A DNA stretch of 64,000 bases from Mesorhizobium sp. B4-1-4 (GTDB taxonomy: Bacteria > Pseudomonadota > Alphaproteobacteria > Rhizobiales > Rhizobiaceae). Positions within the stretch are counted from its first letter, which is position 1. Each line of letters starts with the position of its first letter. The DNA lies in NCBI RefSeq assembly GCF_006439395.2, contig NZ_CP083950.1, positions 3,782,001 through 3,846,000 on the forward strand. Reading direction: 5' to 3'. Below are positions 51,475 to 60,196 of this stretch, in pieces. Both the position numbers and the translations under genes were made by a program. The notes beneath the pieces were generated by a model that saw only the letters and a list, made by a program, of their open reading frames with translations, ran no database searches and was not told the origin of the DNA.

Positions 51475-52923
51475 ATGTTCGAGACCCTGGCGACTCACTG
51501 GCCCCGAATCCTGGCGATCATCTCGGTGATCATGGCGACCGTCGGCATTGCCCACGCCGTCATGACCAAGGAGGACGTTCGTGCCGCCACCGGCTGGGTC
51601 GGCGTCATGCTGCTGTCGCCGATCATCGGTGTGCTGATCTATGCCGTGGCCGGCATAAACCGCATTCGCCGCGCCTCGATCAGCGCGCAGCGGCCACTTG
51701 CCGGTGACGCTTCCGTTCGCGACGCCGCCGTCGAGGAGTTGATCGGCAAGCAATATGGCCAGCGCTTCACCGGCCTGAAGACGCTGGGCGACCGGGTGGC
51801 ACGGCGCGCGCTCACCTCCGGCAACACGATCACCCTGCTTAGAACCGGCGACGAGGCCTATGCGGCGATGTGTCTGGCCATAGACAGGGCCAGGCACAGC
51901 ATCCTTCTGGAAACCTATATCTTCGACAATGACGCCGTCGGCCTGCTCTTCGTCGAGTCGCTGGCACAAGCCGTGAAGCGCGGCGTCACCGTCCGCGTGC
52001 TGATCGATGCCGTCGGCGCCCGTTATTCCGTGCCCAGTATCCTTGGCCATCTGCGCCGCGCCAACATCACCGCCGATCTCTTCAACGGCAACATCGTCAT
52101 GGGCCTGCGCCTGCCCTACGCCAATCTGAGGACCCACAGGAAGATCCTGGTCATCGACGGCGCGATCGCCTTTACCGGCGGCATGAACATACGCAAGGGA
52201 TTCTCGGCCGAGTTCGCCGGCCTTGCCAGCGCCAGGGACACGCATTTTCAGGTCAGCGGGCCTGTTGTGACCGACCTGTTCTCGGTCGCTGCCGAGGATT
52301 GGCGTTTCGCCGGCAATGAGAGGCTGAAGGGCGATGCCTGGCGGATCACACCATTTTCGTCCACCGCCGGCCAGTCGATGATGGTGCGTGCGGTCGCCTC
52401 GGGGCCCGATGCAAGCAACGAAACCAACCACAAATTGCTGATCGGCGCCTTCTCCATCGCCCGCAAGTCGATCCGCATCATGTCGCCCTATTTCCTGCCG
52501 GACCGCGAGTTGATCAGTGCGCTGATCACCGCTGCCAGGCGCGGAGTCGAGATCGACATCGTGGTGCCGGCGAAGAACAATCTCTTCCTCGTCGATCGCG
52601 CCATGACCGCGCAATTCGACCAGATGCTCAAGAATTATTGCCGGATCTGGCGTACCGCAGGGCCGTTCGATCATTCCAAGCTGCTTTCGATCGACGGGCT
52701 GTGGGCCTATGTCGGGTCGTCCAACCTGGACGCCCGCTCGTTGCGGCTGAATTTCGAGATCGATCTCGAGGTTCTCGATGCCGGCTTTGCCGAGGAGATC
52801 GAGGCTCGCATTGAAGCAGCGATCGAAACGGCCACACCCGTGACGCTGGAAGCGTTGCAGGCCCGCCCGTTCATCATCCGCCTCTTCGATCGTATATTGT
52901 GGCTCGGTTCACCCTATCTTTAA
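51475..52923 (+). CDS. cls: Cardiolipin synthase (phospholipase D family)
   Basis: A 482-residue membrane enzyme that joins phosphatidylglycerol molecules to make cardiolipin. It has two N-terminal membrane helices (about 5-60) and two HxKxxxxD motifs: HRKILVID in the middle and HSKLLSID near the C-terminus. Start at ATG 51475; a TTG at 51439 is possible. Followed by an endonuclease/exonuclease/phosphatase-fold gene, a pairing seen in many bacteria. Confidence 0.9.
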   Translation: MFETLATHWPRILAIISVIMATVGIAHAVMTKEDVRAATGWVGVMLLSPIIGVLIYAVAGINRIRRASISAQRPLAGDASVRDAAVEELIGKQYGQRFTGLKTLGDRVARRALTSGNTITLLRTGDEAYAAMCLAIDRARHSILLETYIFDNDAVGLLFVESLAQAVKRGVTVRVLIDAVGARYSVPSILGHLRRANITADLFNGNIVMGLRLPYANLRTHRKILVIDGAIAFTGGMNIRKGFSAEFAGLASARDTHFQVSGPVVTDLFSVAAEDWRFAGNERLKGDAWRITPFSSTAGQSMMVRAVASGPDASNETNHKLLIGAFSIARKSIRIMSPYFLPDRELISALITAARRGVEIDIVVPAKNNLFLVDRAMTAQFDQMLKNYCRIWRTAGPFDHSKLLSIDGLWAYVGSSNLDARSLRLNFEIDLEVLDAGFAEEIEARIEAAIETATPVTLEALQARPFIIRLFDRILWLGSPYL

Positions 52924-53020
52924 CAAAACGACGTGTTTGGCGGATAGCGTGCACCCATGGAACATCGGCCGGAAGACTCTATTTGAGGTGCATGGTGAGA
53001 AAAGCAGGGACAGGCATGCC

Positions 53021-53821
53021 ATGCGGATGAACGGGCGCAGCCTGCCGGCGAGCATGCTTTTGTCCATCCGTGACCGGCGGATGCGCAAGGCCAATGCCGC
53101 GTCGCCCAAAAAGGCCGGCGCCACCGGGACGCTGGTCGCTTCCTACAACGTCCACAAATGCATCGGCGTCGACCGCAGGTTCGATCCCGACCGCACCAGC
53201 CGCGTCATTCGCGAAATCGACCCCGACGTCATTGCGCTGCAGGAGGCGGACAACCGTTTCGGCGACCGTGACGGACTCCTCGACCTGCCCCACCTCGAAC
53301 GGGAAACAGGCCTGGTGCCGGTGCCGATCGCAGCCAATGGCAAAGGCCATGGCTGGCATGGCAACGTCCTGCTTTTCAAGAAGGGCGTCGTTCGCGACGT
53401 GCATCAGATCAGGCTTCCGGGCCTGGAGCCGCGCGGCGCGGTGGTGGCCGAGATCGATCTCGACGGAAACCGGACATTGCGCGTCATCGCCGCCCATCTC
53501 GGCCTGCTGCGCCGCTCACGTTCGCAGCAGGCCCAGGTCGTGCTGGATATCATGAACAGCCCCGACGAAACGCCGACGCTGCTGCTCGGCGACCTGAACG
53601 AATGGCGGCTCGGCAACCGCTCCGCGCTGAACACGCTGCACTTGACCTTTGGACCGCTGCCGCCGGCCGTTCCCACCTTCCCGTCGAACCTGCCGCTCTT
53701 GGCACTCGATCGCATCATGGGTAACCGGCACGGCATGATCTCGGCTGTGGAAGCGCATGACACGCCGCTTTCGCGCGTGGCTTCCGATCACCTGCCGTTG
53801 ACGGCCTTTGTTCGGCTGTAA
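53021..53821 (+). CDS. Endonuclease/exonuclease/phosphatase family protein
   Basis: A 266-residue cytoplasmic EEP-fold protein. Metal and catalytic motifs: SYNVHKCIG, DVIALQEADN (Glu), VIAAHLGLL (His), LLGDLNEW (Asp-x-Asn) and VASDHLPLT (final Asp-His). Basic N-terminal extension. Because it follows a cardiolipin synthase gene, a phospholipid or lipid phosphate is a plausible substrate, but DNA cannot be excluded. Confidence 0.87.
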   Translation: MRMNGRSLPASMLLSIRDRRMRKANAASPKKAGATGTLVASYNVHKCIGVDRRFDPDRTSRVIREIDPDVIALQEADNRFGDRDGLLDLPHLERETGLVPVPIAANGKGHGWHGNVLLFKKGVVRDVHQIRLPGLEPRGAVVAEIDLDGNRTLRVIAAHLGLLRRSRSQQAQVVLDIMNSPDETPTLLLGDLNEWRLGNRSALNTLHLTFGPLPPAVPTFPSNLPLLALDRIMGNRHGMISAVEAHDTPLSRVASDHLPLTAFVRL

Positions 53822-53888
53822 GGCCACAGTCCCGGCCGCTCCGACCGGCTTGGCGTCCGCGGCGACGAGTAGCTTACCGATTGGTATT

Positions 53889-53913
53889 GGAACGCTAAGT
53901 CTTTCCACGAGTT
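53889..53913 (+). promoter_or_regulatory. EcfG-type promoter for the His-rich secreted protein
   Basis: GGAAC-N17-GTT ending 31 bases before the ATG at 53945. Confidence 0.8.
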
Positions 53914-53944
53914 GATATGGCTTAGAACCGCAGGAGGACGAAAC

Positions 53945-54262
53945 ATGAAAAAATTCATTTTGGCTTCCGTGCTGACTTTGGCCGCAACAGCCGCAGTCAT
54001 CGCGCCGACGCAAGCCGCAAGTCTGGTTATCCAATCCGACGACGACAACCAATATTCGGATGACCAATCCGATAGCGGAATCGTCATTCGCCGCCACCAT
54101 CACCGGCACTATAATCAGTATGGCGACGAGAATGTGCAATATGACGACTATGGCAATGGCGATTATCGCCGCTATCATCGGCGCCACCGCTGCCATATCG
54201 AAACGGTCGTGCACTGGCGCCACCATCACAAGGTGATCGAAGACGTTCGCGTCTGCGGCTGA
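53945..54262 (+). CDS. Secreted His-rich protein
   Basis: A 105-residue exported protein: signal peptide to about residue 24 (APTQA-A), an acidic Asp/Ser stretch, then runs of His and Arg (RRHHHRHY, YRRYHRRHRC, WRHHHKV) and a final Cys pair that could form a disulfide. Such a composition fits metal binding (Ni, Zn, Cu) in the periplasm. AGGAGG nine bases before the ATG. Flanked by an EcfG promoter and a perfect hairpin terminator. Confidence 0.8.
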   Translation: MKKFILASVLTLAATAAVIAPTQAASLVIQSDDDNQYSDDQSDSGIVIRRHHHRHYNQYGDENVQYDDYGNGDYRRYHRRHRCHIETVVHWRHHHKVIEDVRVCG

Positions 54263-54287
54263 CCGCTTAGGAACTCATCTCGAAGAT

Positions 54288-54330
54288 CACATAAGGCCTA
54301 TCCCGTATCAGTCGGGATAGGCCTTATGTG
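54288..54330 (+). terminator. Perfect 18-bp hairpin terminator
   Basis: Arms CACATAAGGCCTATCCCG and CGGGATAGGCCTTATGTG pair without a mismatch around a seven-base loop, 25 bases after the His-rich gene. The stem is symmetric enough to work for both strands. It is also a possible dispersed palindrome. Confidence 0.75.
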
Positions 54331-54417
54331 CTTGACTGGCCCTGTACGCCGCTTTTGCTATGTCTGGACACAAATGTTGAAGGCTGAAAAATAGGGAACG
54401 CAACCTCGCCATCCGAG

Positions 54418-55287
54418 GTGGTTCAAAGCATCGGGAGAATAGCCCTGCATCTGGAAGACATAGCCGCTCATCCGGCCTTGCACCGCTACGTTCAGGAACA
54501 GTCGCAGTCCCTGATCCGCATCTATGAGGAAAGCCCCCGACTGGCTTCCATCTTTGCCACGCAGCAGCGCTGGCTGATGGGTCATGTCGGCCTTGCCATG
54601 CATTTCAGGCGCGACCCGAACGACCGCCGCAAGGAACTGACGGTATCGCGTTTCATCGAGGTCGTGCACCGCAACGCGGTGGCCAGCCGCAATACGGCCG
54701 ACGCTTTCATCAAGGAGATGCTGCACTACAACATCGCCGAGTATGTGGCGGGCGGGGACGGCCGCACCCACCCGCTGCAACCGACGGCGGCCACCATTGA
54801 GAGGTTCACCGGCTGGGTCATCGCCCATCTGCGCACGCTTGACCATATCGACGGCGGCGGCCGGTTGGCCAGATACCTGGAGCGGCCCGACATGCTTGCC
54901 ACGCTGCAGCCCCTGGTCGCCGACGGCCTGCTCGCTTCAAAGCCGGTGCGCGAGCCCAACCAGACCTTTTCCCTGTTCATCTGGCTCAACAATGGCGGCA
55001 TCGTCATGGACTGGCTGATGTCGGGCATCGATCCCGATCATGCTGGCCTCGACCGGATTCCAACCAGTGTGGTTTCGATCGGCGACTTCGCCAAATGGCT
55101 TAAATTGTCGCGGACCCATCTCGGCCGCAAACTGCGCATGGCCGAGGAACTCGGCAGTATTGGCTGGCTTGGTCAGCGCGGCCATTCAGTGATGTGGGTA
55201 TCGCACCGGTTCTATGAGGAATACATGACCGTCCAGGCGGCCAAGCTTGCCGTCGTCGACAGCGCCTTCGAAGCCTGCTTTGGCTGA
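54418..55287 (+). CDS. Hypothetical protein with helix-turn-helix-like C-terminus
   Basis: A 289-residue, mostly helical soluble protein. The C-terminal part (about residues 200-270) reads like a small winged-helix or HTH module: TSVVSIGDFAKWLKLSRTHL, then GRKLRMAEELGSIGWLGQRG and a VMWVSHRF strand. It may be a transcriptional regulator or phage-type DNA-binding protein. GTG start, with only weak upstream signals. Its last codons coincide with the start of a degenerate copy of its own C-terminal region. Confidence 0.7.
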   Translation: MVQSIGRIALHLEDIAAHPALHRYVQEQSQSLIRIYEESPRLASIFATQQRWLMGHVGLAMHFRRDPNDRRKELTVSRFIEVVHRNAVASRNTADAFIKEMLHYNIAEYVAGGDGRTHPLQPTAATIERFTGWVIAHLRTLDHIDGGGRLARYLERPDMLATLQPLVADGLLASKPVREPNQTFSLFIWLNNGGIVMDWLMSGIDPDHAGLDRIPTSVVSIGDFAKWLKLSRTHLGRKLRMAEELGSIGWLGQRGHSVMWVSHRFYEEYMTVQAAKLAVVDSAFEACFG

Positions 55288-55440
55288 TATCGGGCGTCGA
55301 CCCCGAGCATGCCGGCCTCGACCGAATCCCGACCGGCATCGCCTCGATCGGTGATTTCGCATGACGGCTGAAGCTGGCACGCAAGCTGCGCGATGCCGGG
55401 GATCTCGGCAGTGTTGGCTGGCTCGGCCAGCGTGGCAAAG
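55281..55440 (+). pseudogene. Degenerate duplicate of the preceding gene's 3' region
   Basis: From 55281 the DNA repeats the sequence beginning at 55012 (TGGCTGAT...). It is translatable as LISGVDPEHAGLDRIPTGIA, then SIGDFA, an in-frame stop and RLKLARKLRDAGDLGSVGWL. About twelve bases of the original are missing. It is a relic of a tandem copy of the gene, with the last codons of the live gene formed by the repeat junction. Confidence 0.75.
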
Positions 55441-55560
55441 CCGACGCTGGACAAACGTCAGAAGCTGTCCAGCGTTACAGTGGCGTGTACGCCTTCCACC
55501 TGTGTCGATTGATGCTCGCCGAGCCTGAACGACACTGGCTTTGGCTAAGCCCCGGCGCTC

Positions 55561-57075
55561 TCAATCGATGTCGAACGAGACACCCTGGGCAAGCGGCAGG
55601 GCCTTGGAATAGTTCACCGTGTTGGTGGCGCGCCGCATATAGGCCTTCCATGCATCGGAGCCGCTCTCGCGGCCGCCGCCGGTTTCCTTTTCGCCGCCGA
55701 AAGCACCGCCGATCTCGGCTCCCGAAGTGCCGATGTTGACATTGGCGATGCCGCAGTCCGATCCGTCGACGCCGAGGAAACGCTCGGATTCCTGCAGGTC
55801 GCGGGTGAAGATCGACGACGACAGGCCGGCGCCGACCGCATTGTGTTCGTCGAGCACAGCGTCGAAATCCGAGTATTTCATCACATAGAGGATCGGCGCG
55901 AAGGTCTCTTCGGTCACCGGCGAAACCTGCTTCGGCATCTCGACCAGCGCCGGATGCACATAATAGGCATCCGGGTGGCCGTTCTCGACCCGCGTGCCGC
56001 CGGTCACCTTGCCGCCATGGGCGGTGGCTTCCTGCAGCGCCTTCTGCATGGCGTCGAAGGCGGCCTTGTCGATCAGCGGACCGACCAGCGACGAGGTCTC
56101 CAGCGGATTACCGACCGAAACGCTCTGATAGGCCTTCTTCAAGCGCGGAACCAGGGCATCGTAGACGCTGTCATGCACGAACAGGCGCCGCAGCGTCGTG
56201 CAGCGCTGCCCGGCCGTGCCCATGGCGCCAAACGCAATGGCGCGCAGCGCCATGTCGAGGTCGGCGGTCGGGCAGACGATGCCGGCATTGTTGCCGCCGA
56301 GTTCCAGCACGGCGCGCGCGAAGCGCTTGGCCAGGCGCGGCCCGACATCCCTGCCCATACCGGTCGAGCCGGTGGCCGAAACCAGCGGCACCTTGGGATG
56401 GTCGACCAGGATTTCGCCAACTGCGCGGCCGCCGATCAGCACCGGCGCCAGCCCTTCCGGCGCGTCGGTGCCGAACCGCTTGGCGGCACGCTTGAAGATC
56501 GCCTCGCAGGCAAGTGCTGTCAGCGGCGTCTTTTCCGACGGCTTCCACACCACCGCGTCGCCGCAGACCAGGGCAAGGGCGGCGTTCCACGACCACACCG
56601 CGACCGGGAAGTTGAAGGCCGAGATGACGCCGACCACGCCGAGCGGATGCCAGGTTTCCATCATGCGGTGGCCCGGACGCTCGGTGGCGATGGTCAGGCC
56701 ATACAATTGCCGGGACAGACCGACGGCGAAATCGCAGATGTCGATCATCTCCTGCACTTCGCCCAGCCCTTCGGAGGGGATCTTGCCGACCTCGATCGAT
56801 ACCAGCCGGCCAAGCTCGGCTTTGTGAGCGCGCAATTCTTCGCCGAGCAGACGCACCAGTTCGCCGCGCTTCGGGCCTGGCACCAGCCGCCAGGACTGGA
56901 ATGCCTTGTGCGCGGCACCGATGGTCTTGGCTGCGTCGGCCGGCGAGATCGTCGTCAGCGCCGCGATCTGCTCACCAGTCACCGGACTGCGCACGATGAG
57001 GTCGCCGCCCGCAAGCGCGTCCTTGGCCACGCCCAGTTTTGCCAGCAGTTCGGCCGTTTCCTTCGCTATGATCAT
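55561..57075 (-). CDS. Alpha-aminoadipic semialdehyde dehydrogenase-like
   Basis: A 504-residue aldehyde dehydrogenase. NAD-binding GSTGMGRDVG, general base Glu in LELGGNNAG, nucleophile Cys in GQRCTTLRRL, and the C-terminal VNIGTSGAEIGGAFGGEK. These features, with NPLETSSLVGPLI, mark the ALDH7 family that oxidises L-alpha-aminoadipic semialdehyde (L-piperideine-6-carboxylate) in lysine breakdown. No other lysine-catabolic gene is beside it. No EcfG promoter found. Confidence 0.88.
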   Translation of the reverse strand: MIIAKETAELLAKLGVAKDALAGGDLIVRSPVTGEQIAALTTISPADAAKTIGAAHKAFQSWRLVPGPKRGELVRLLGEELRAHKAELGRLVSIEVGKIPSEGLGEVQEMIDICDFAVGLSRQLYGLTIATERPGHRMMETWHPLGVVGVISAFNFPVAVWSWNAALALVCGDAVVWKPSEKTPLTALACEAIFKRAAKRFGTDAPEGLAPVLIGGRAVGEILVDHPKVPLVSATGSTGMGRDVGPRLAKRFARAVLELGGNNAGIVCPTADLDMALRAIAFGAMGTAGQRCTTLRRLFVHDSVYDALVPRLKKAYQSVSVGNPLETSSLVGPLIDKAAFDAMQKALQEATAHGGKVTGGTRVENGHPDAYYVHPALVEMPKQVSPVTEETFAPILYVMKYSDFDAVLDEHNAVGAGLSSSIFTRDLQESERFLGVDGSDCGIANVNIGTSGAEIGGAFGGEKETGGGRESGSDAWKAYMRRATNTVNYSKALPLAQGVSFDID

Positions 57076-57167
57076 ATTTATTCCTTTCAGATCCCATCGC
57101 TCATATGGCGTCGGCCACGGCCTGCCGCCATGCCTTCCCGGTGCCGTCAGGCACAGGAGGTGCTGTC

Positions 57168-57239
57168 ATGGCGTGCCATTACCTGTTTCAGGGGAAAATC
57201 GCCACCCCGGCATGGTCCAAGCCCAAGCTGCACGATTGA
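57168..57239 (+). CDS. Tiny ORF with strong ribosome-binding site (23 aa)
   Basis: AGGAGG seven bases before an ATG starts a 23-residue peptide, MACHYLFQGKIATPAWSKPK with a short end. The YLFQGK start recalls GYD-domain proteins, so it may be a truncated relic. It lies between two reverse genes. Could be chance. Confidence 0.3.
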   Translation: MACHYLFQGKIATPAWSKPKLHD

Positions 57240-57258
57240 GCCAGCCAGGCGATGGTGG

Positions 57259-58533
57259 TCAGTTGGCCTTTTTCGCCAGCGTCCGCACGGCGCCATCCTT
57301 CATCAGCCGGTCGATATGCATGCGGATATGGGCCGCTTCCGCCGCCGTGTTGGCAAGCGCGATGGCGCGGTCAAAGGCGATACGCGCCTCCTCACCCCGG
57401 TCGAGTTGCATCAACAGCCCACCCTTGAGGCCAAAGAAGTGGAAATAGCCGGAAAGCCTCGACTCCAGCGGTTCGATCATGGCAAGCGCCGCTTCAGGCC
57501 CGCGCACCTTGGAGACCGCCACCGCGCGGTTGAGCGTGATCACCGGCGACGGCTGCATCTGCTCGAGCAGGCCATAAAGCAGGTCGATCTCCACCCAGTC
57601 TGTGTCCTCGGCCTTGTCAGCCCGGGCATGCAGGGCGGCGATGGCCGCCTGCACCTGGTAGGGGCCGGGCTTGCGATGGCGCAACGCCTTATCGATCAGA
57701 GCCAGTCCCTCGTCGACCATCTTGCGCCTCCAAAGGCTACGGTCCTGATCCTCGAGCAGCACGATCTCGCCCTCTGCGTCGAAACGGGCCGGTGCGCGCG
57801 CGTGCTGCAGCAAAAGCAGCGCCGTCAGCCCCATGATTTCCGGCTCGGTCTGGAACAGCCTGAGCAGCAGCCGGGCCAGCCGGATCGCCTCCTCGCACAG
57901 CGGCGCACGGGCGGGTGCCTCGCCGCTGTTGGTCGAGTATCCCTCGTTGAAGATCAGGTAGACCATGGCCGCCACAGCGGCGAGCCGTTCCGAGCGCTCG
58001 ACCGCGCCTGGCGTCTCGAACGGCACGCCGGCATCCGCGATGCGCGCCTTGGCGCGTGTGATGCGCTGCTCCATGGCGCTTTCGCCAACCAGGAAGGCGC
58101 GGGCGATCTGCCTGACGGTGAGGCCGGAGACAATGCGCAGCGCAACTGCGATCTGCTGCGTCGCAGGCAAATCAGGATGACAGCAGATGAACAGCAGCCG
58201 CAAGATGTCGTCGCGGTAATGGGCGCCGTCCAGCCGCTCGGCGATATCGCTTTCAGCATCTTCCAGATCGGAGATCTGATCTTCTTCCGGCATCGGCGCC
58301 TGCTTGGCGCGCTTGCGCACCGCATCGATGCCGCTGTTGCGGCCGACGAAGATCAGCCAGGCCGCCGGATCGCGTGGCGGCCCGTTCTGAGGCCAGTTCT
58401 TCAGCGCCCTGAGACACGCATCCTGGAAAGCTTCCTCCGCCGTGTCGAGATCGCGGAAATAGCGCAGCAGCGCGCCCATCGCCTGCGGGCGGGCGGCGCT
58501 GATGGCGGAGCTGATCCAGGCGAGTTCGGTCAT
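57259..58533 (-). CDS. ECF42-type RNA polymerase sigma factor
   Basis: A 424-residue sigma factor. N-terminal sigma regions: RYFRDLDTAEEAFQDACLRA, WLIFVGRNSGIDAVRKRAK, and region 4 with LTVRQIARAFLVGESAMEQR. The long C-terminal half (from about 180) has TPR-like helices that regulate sigma activity in this group. No anti-sigma factor is needed. It overlaps the DGPF-family gene by four bases, the hallmark partnership of ECF42. Confidence 0.88.
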   Translation of the reverse strand: MTELAWISSAISAARPQAMGALLRYFRDLDTAEEAFQDACLRALKNWPQNGPPRDPAAWLIFVGRNSGIDAVRKRAKQAPMPEEDQISDLEDAESDIAERLDGAHYRDDILRLLFICCHPDLPATQQIAVALRIVSGLTVRQIARAFLVGESAMEQRITRAKARIADAGVPFETPGAVERSERLAAVAAMVYLIFNEGYSTNSGEAPARAPLCEEAIRLARLLLRLFQTEPEIMGLTALLLLQHARAPARFDAEGEIVLLEDQDRSLWRRKMVDEGLALIDKALRHRKPGPYQVQAAIAALHARADKAEDTDWVEIDLLYGLLEQMQPSPVITLNRAVAVSKVRGPEAALAMIEPLESRLSGYFHFFGLKGGLLMQLDRGEEARIAFDRAIALANTAAEAAHIRMHIDRLMKDGAVRTLAKKAN

Positions 58534-58904
58534 GCGGGAATCCTGGCAGGATTGAAGATGGAGACCGGCCGGATCTCGTAAGAGCCGCCGCTCGGGTTGA
58601 CCTCGGAAAGCTCGCGGGCGAACTCGACTGCCTCATCGAGGTCTGCGCATTCGAGCGTGTAGAAGCCGAGGAATTGTTCCTTGGTCTCGGCGAACGGCCC
58701 GTCGATGACGACCGGCTCGCCCTTGACTTTCCTCAGCGTCGTCGCCGCTGTCGTGGGCAAGAGACGCGCCACCGGGCCAAGCCGCCCAGCCTGGGCGTAT
58801 TTCTCCTGAACGTTGAGGAGATTGGCCATGACTTCATCGTCCTGCGCCTTGCTCCAGGAGCTGACGACGTCTTCGGAGGCATAGCAGAGGATGGCGTAGA
58901 GCAT
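58530..58904 (-). CDS. YCII/DGPF-domain protein
   Basis: A 124-residue DGPF-type protein: MLYAILCYASE at the start, VIDGPFAETKEQFLGFYTL with the DGPF motif and a C-terminal GGSYEIRPV. These proteins always accompany ECF42 sigma factors and may be their targets or sensors. The start at 58904 has AAAGGA upstream; a much longer open frame beyond it is ignored. Confidence 0.87.
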   Translation of the reverse strand: MLYAILCYASEDVVSSWSKAQDDEVMANLLNVQEKYAQAGRLGPVARLLPTTAATTLRKVKGEPVVIDGPFAETKEQFLGFYTLECADLDEAVEFARELSEVNPSGGSYEIRPVSIFNPARIPA

Positions 58905-59002
58905 GGTCGGTCCTTTCTGTATCAAAGGACGAAACAGTAGGACCGATCCCGACACGGCGTCGATAAAAAAATCCCGACGCCGCTTCCGCCAGCCGCCACG
59001 AG

Positions 59003-60094
59003 TCAACCTTCGTGGATTTTCAACCATCTCAACACGAGCGCCTCCTCGTCGTCGAGACCGTCTATTGATCGCTTGCGCTTGTTGGCCTCCGTCATTTCGG
59101 CAAGCAGCCGCCCCTGCGACCAGGCTTCGAAAACCTGCGGGTGGATATAGCATTTGCGGCAGACGGCGCGTGTGTTGCCCAGCCGCTTGGCCACCTCGTC
59201 GATGACGCTGTTCATCACCCGCTTCTGCTGAGCCTGGCTTTCGGGCAGCTCCGTTTGCGCAAACAGCGACGCGGCATGGATGGTACCGCCCCAGGTGCGG
59301 AAATGCTTCGAGCTGAACGCATCGCCGGCGGCGTCCCTGATATAGCGGTTGACGTCCTCGGAGCGGACCGGGCGCCTGTTGTCCTGCTCGTCGAGATACT
59401 GGAACAGTTTCTGACCCGGCAGGTCCTGCGCGCCCCGCACAATCCCGGCGATGCGCCGATCGACCAGCTTTAGGCTCCACTCCTTGCCGGACTTGCCCTT
59501 GAAGGCGAACCGCAAGCTCGATCCCCTGATGTCGACATGGCGGTCGCGCAATGTCGTCAGGCCGAAGCTCTTGTTGTCGCGTGCATAGGCGGTATTGCCG
59601 ACACGGATCATTGTGTTGTCGAGCAGCCAGACGACCGCGGCGACGACACGCTCGAACGGCAGGCCGTGTCGGCGCAGGTCGCTGTCTATCGTGCGCCGCA
59701 GGTCCGGCAGGCTTTCGGCGAAGGCAACGAGGCTCGAATATTTGGCGCTGTCGCGTTCTTGCGCCCATTGCGGATGGTAGCGGTATTGCTTGCGTCCCCG
59801 CTGGTCCCTACCGGTCGCCTGGATGTGGCCATCGGCGTCGGGCGAAATCCAGACATCCGTCCAGGCTGGCGGAATGGCGATCGCCTCGATACGCGCCCTG
59901 GTGCTATCCGAGACCGGTCGCCCGTCCGGTCCCTTGTAGGAAAATCGCTTGCCTGCCCTCAGCCGGCGGATACCGGGCTCGGCATCGCTGACATAGGTCA
60001 GCGCGGTGTGGTCGGCCGAGCTTTGCCCACTCTTCCTTGGGACAGCCTCACCGTCAGCTGGCCGGCTGGGCGACGATACGGATCTTTGCAGCAT
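59003..60094 (-). CDS. DNA topoisomerase IB
   Basis: A 363-residue enzyme that relaxes supercoils through a 3'-phosphotyrosine. It has the RRLRAGKRFSYKGPDGRP start, IPPAWTDVWISP, the RDQRGRKQYRYHPQW arginine/lysine segment, IRVGNTAYA, FAFKGKSGKEW, and the active-site Tyr in CRKCYIHP near the C-terminus. Bacterial topo IB genes of this size are common in rhizobia. GGAG five bases before ATG 60094; a longer start is less likely. A near-consensus EcfG site (one mismatch) lies about 50 bases upstream. Confidence 0.9.
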   Translation of the reverse strand: MLQRSVSSPSRPADGEAVPRKSGQSSADHTALTYVSDAEPGIRRLRAGKRFSYKGPDGRPVSDSTRARIEAIAIPPAWTDVWISPDADGHIQATGRDQRGRKQYRYHPQWAQERDSAKYSSLVAFAESLPDLRRTIDSDLRRHGLPFERVVAAVVWLLDNTMIRVGNTAYARDNKSFGLTTLRDRHVDIRGSSLRFAFKGKSGKEWSLKLVDRRIAGIVRGAQDLPGQKLFQYLDEQDNRRPVRSEDVNRYIRDAAGDAFSSKHFRTWGGTIHAASLFAQTELPESQAQQKRVMNSVIDEVAKRLGNTRAVCRKCYIHPQVFEAWSQGRLLAEMTEANKRKRSIDGLDDEEALVLRWLKIHEG

Positions 60095-60196
60095 GAGGGC
60101 TCCACGGAGGTATCCGTAAATAAGCCGCTGGTTGACAGCTGGTTCCACTGCTGCCCGAGAGCTGCGCGATATCGTCCGCCGATGATGGGATATTGC

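Noticed and set aside
54395..54423. GGAAC box before the HTH-like gene
   Set aside because: The nearest GTT is 21 bases away, outside the allowed spacing.
55843..58581. Forward frame of 912 codons opposite the aldehyde dehydrogenase and ECF42 genes
   Set aside because: It is the mirror of two clear reverse genes, rich in Arg, His and Gly as expected for antisense of high-GC coding DNA, and has no motif.
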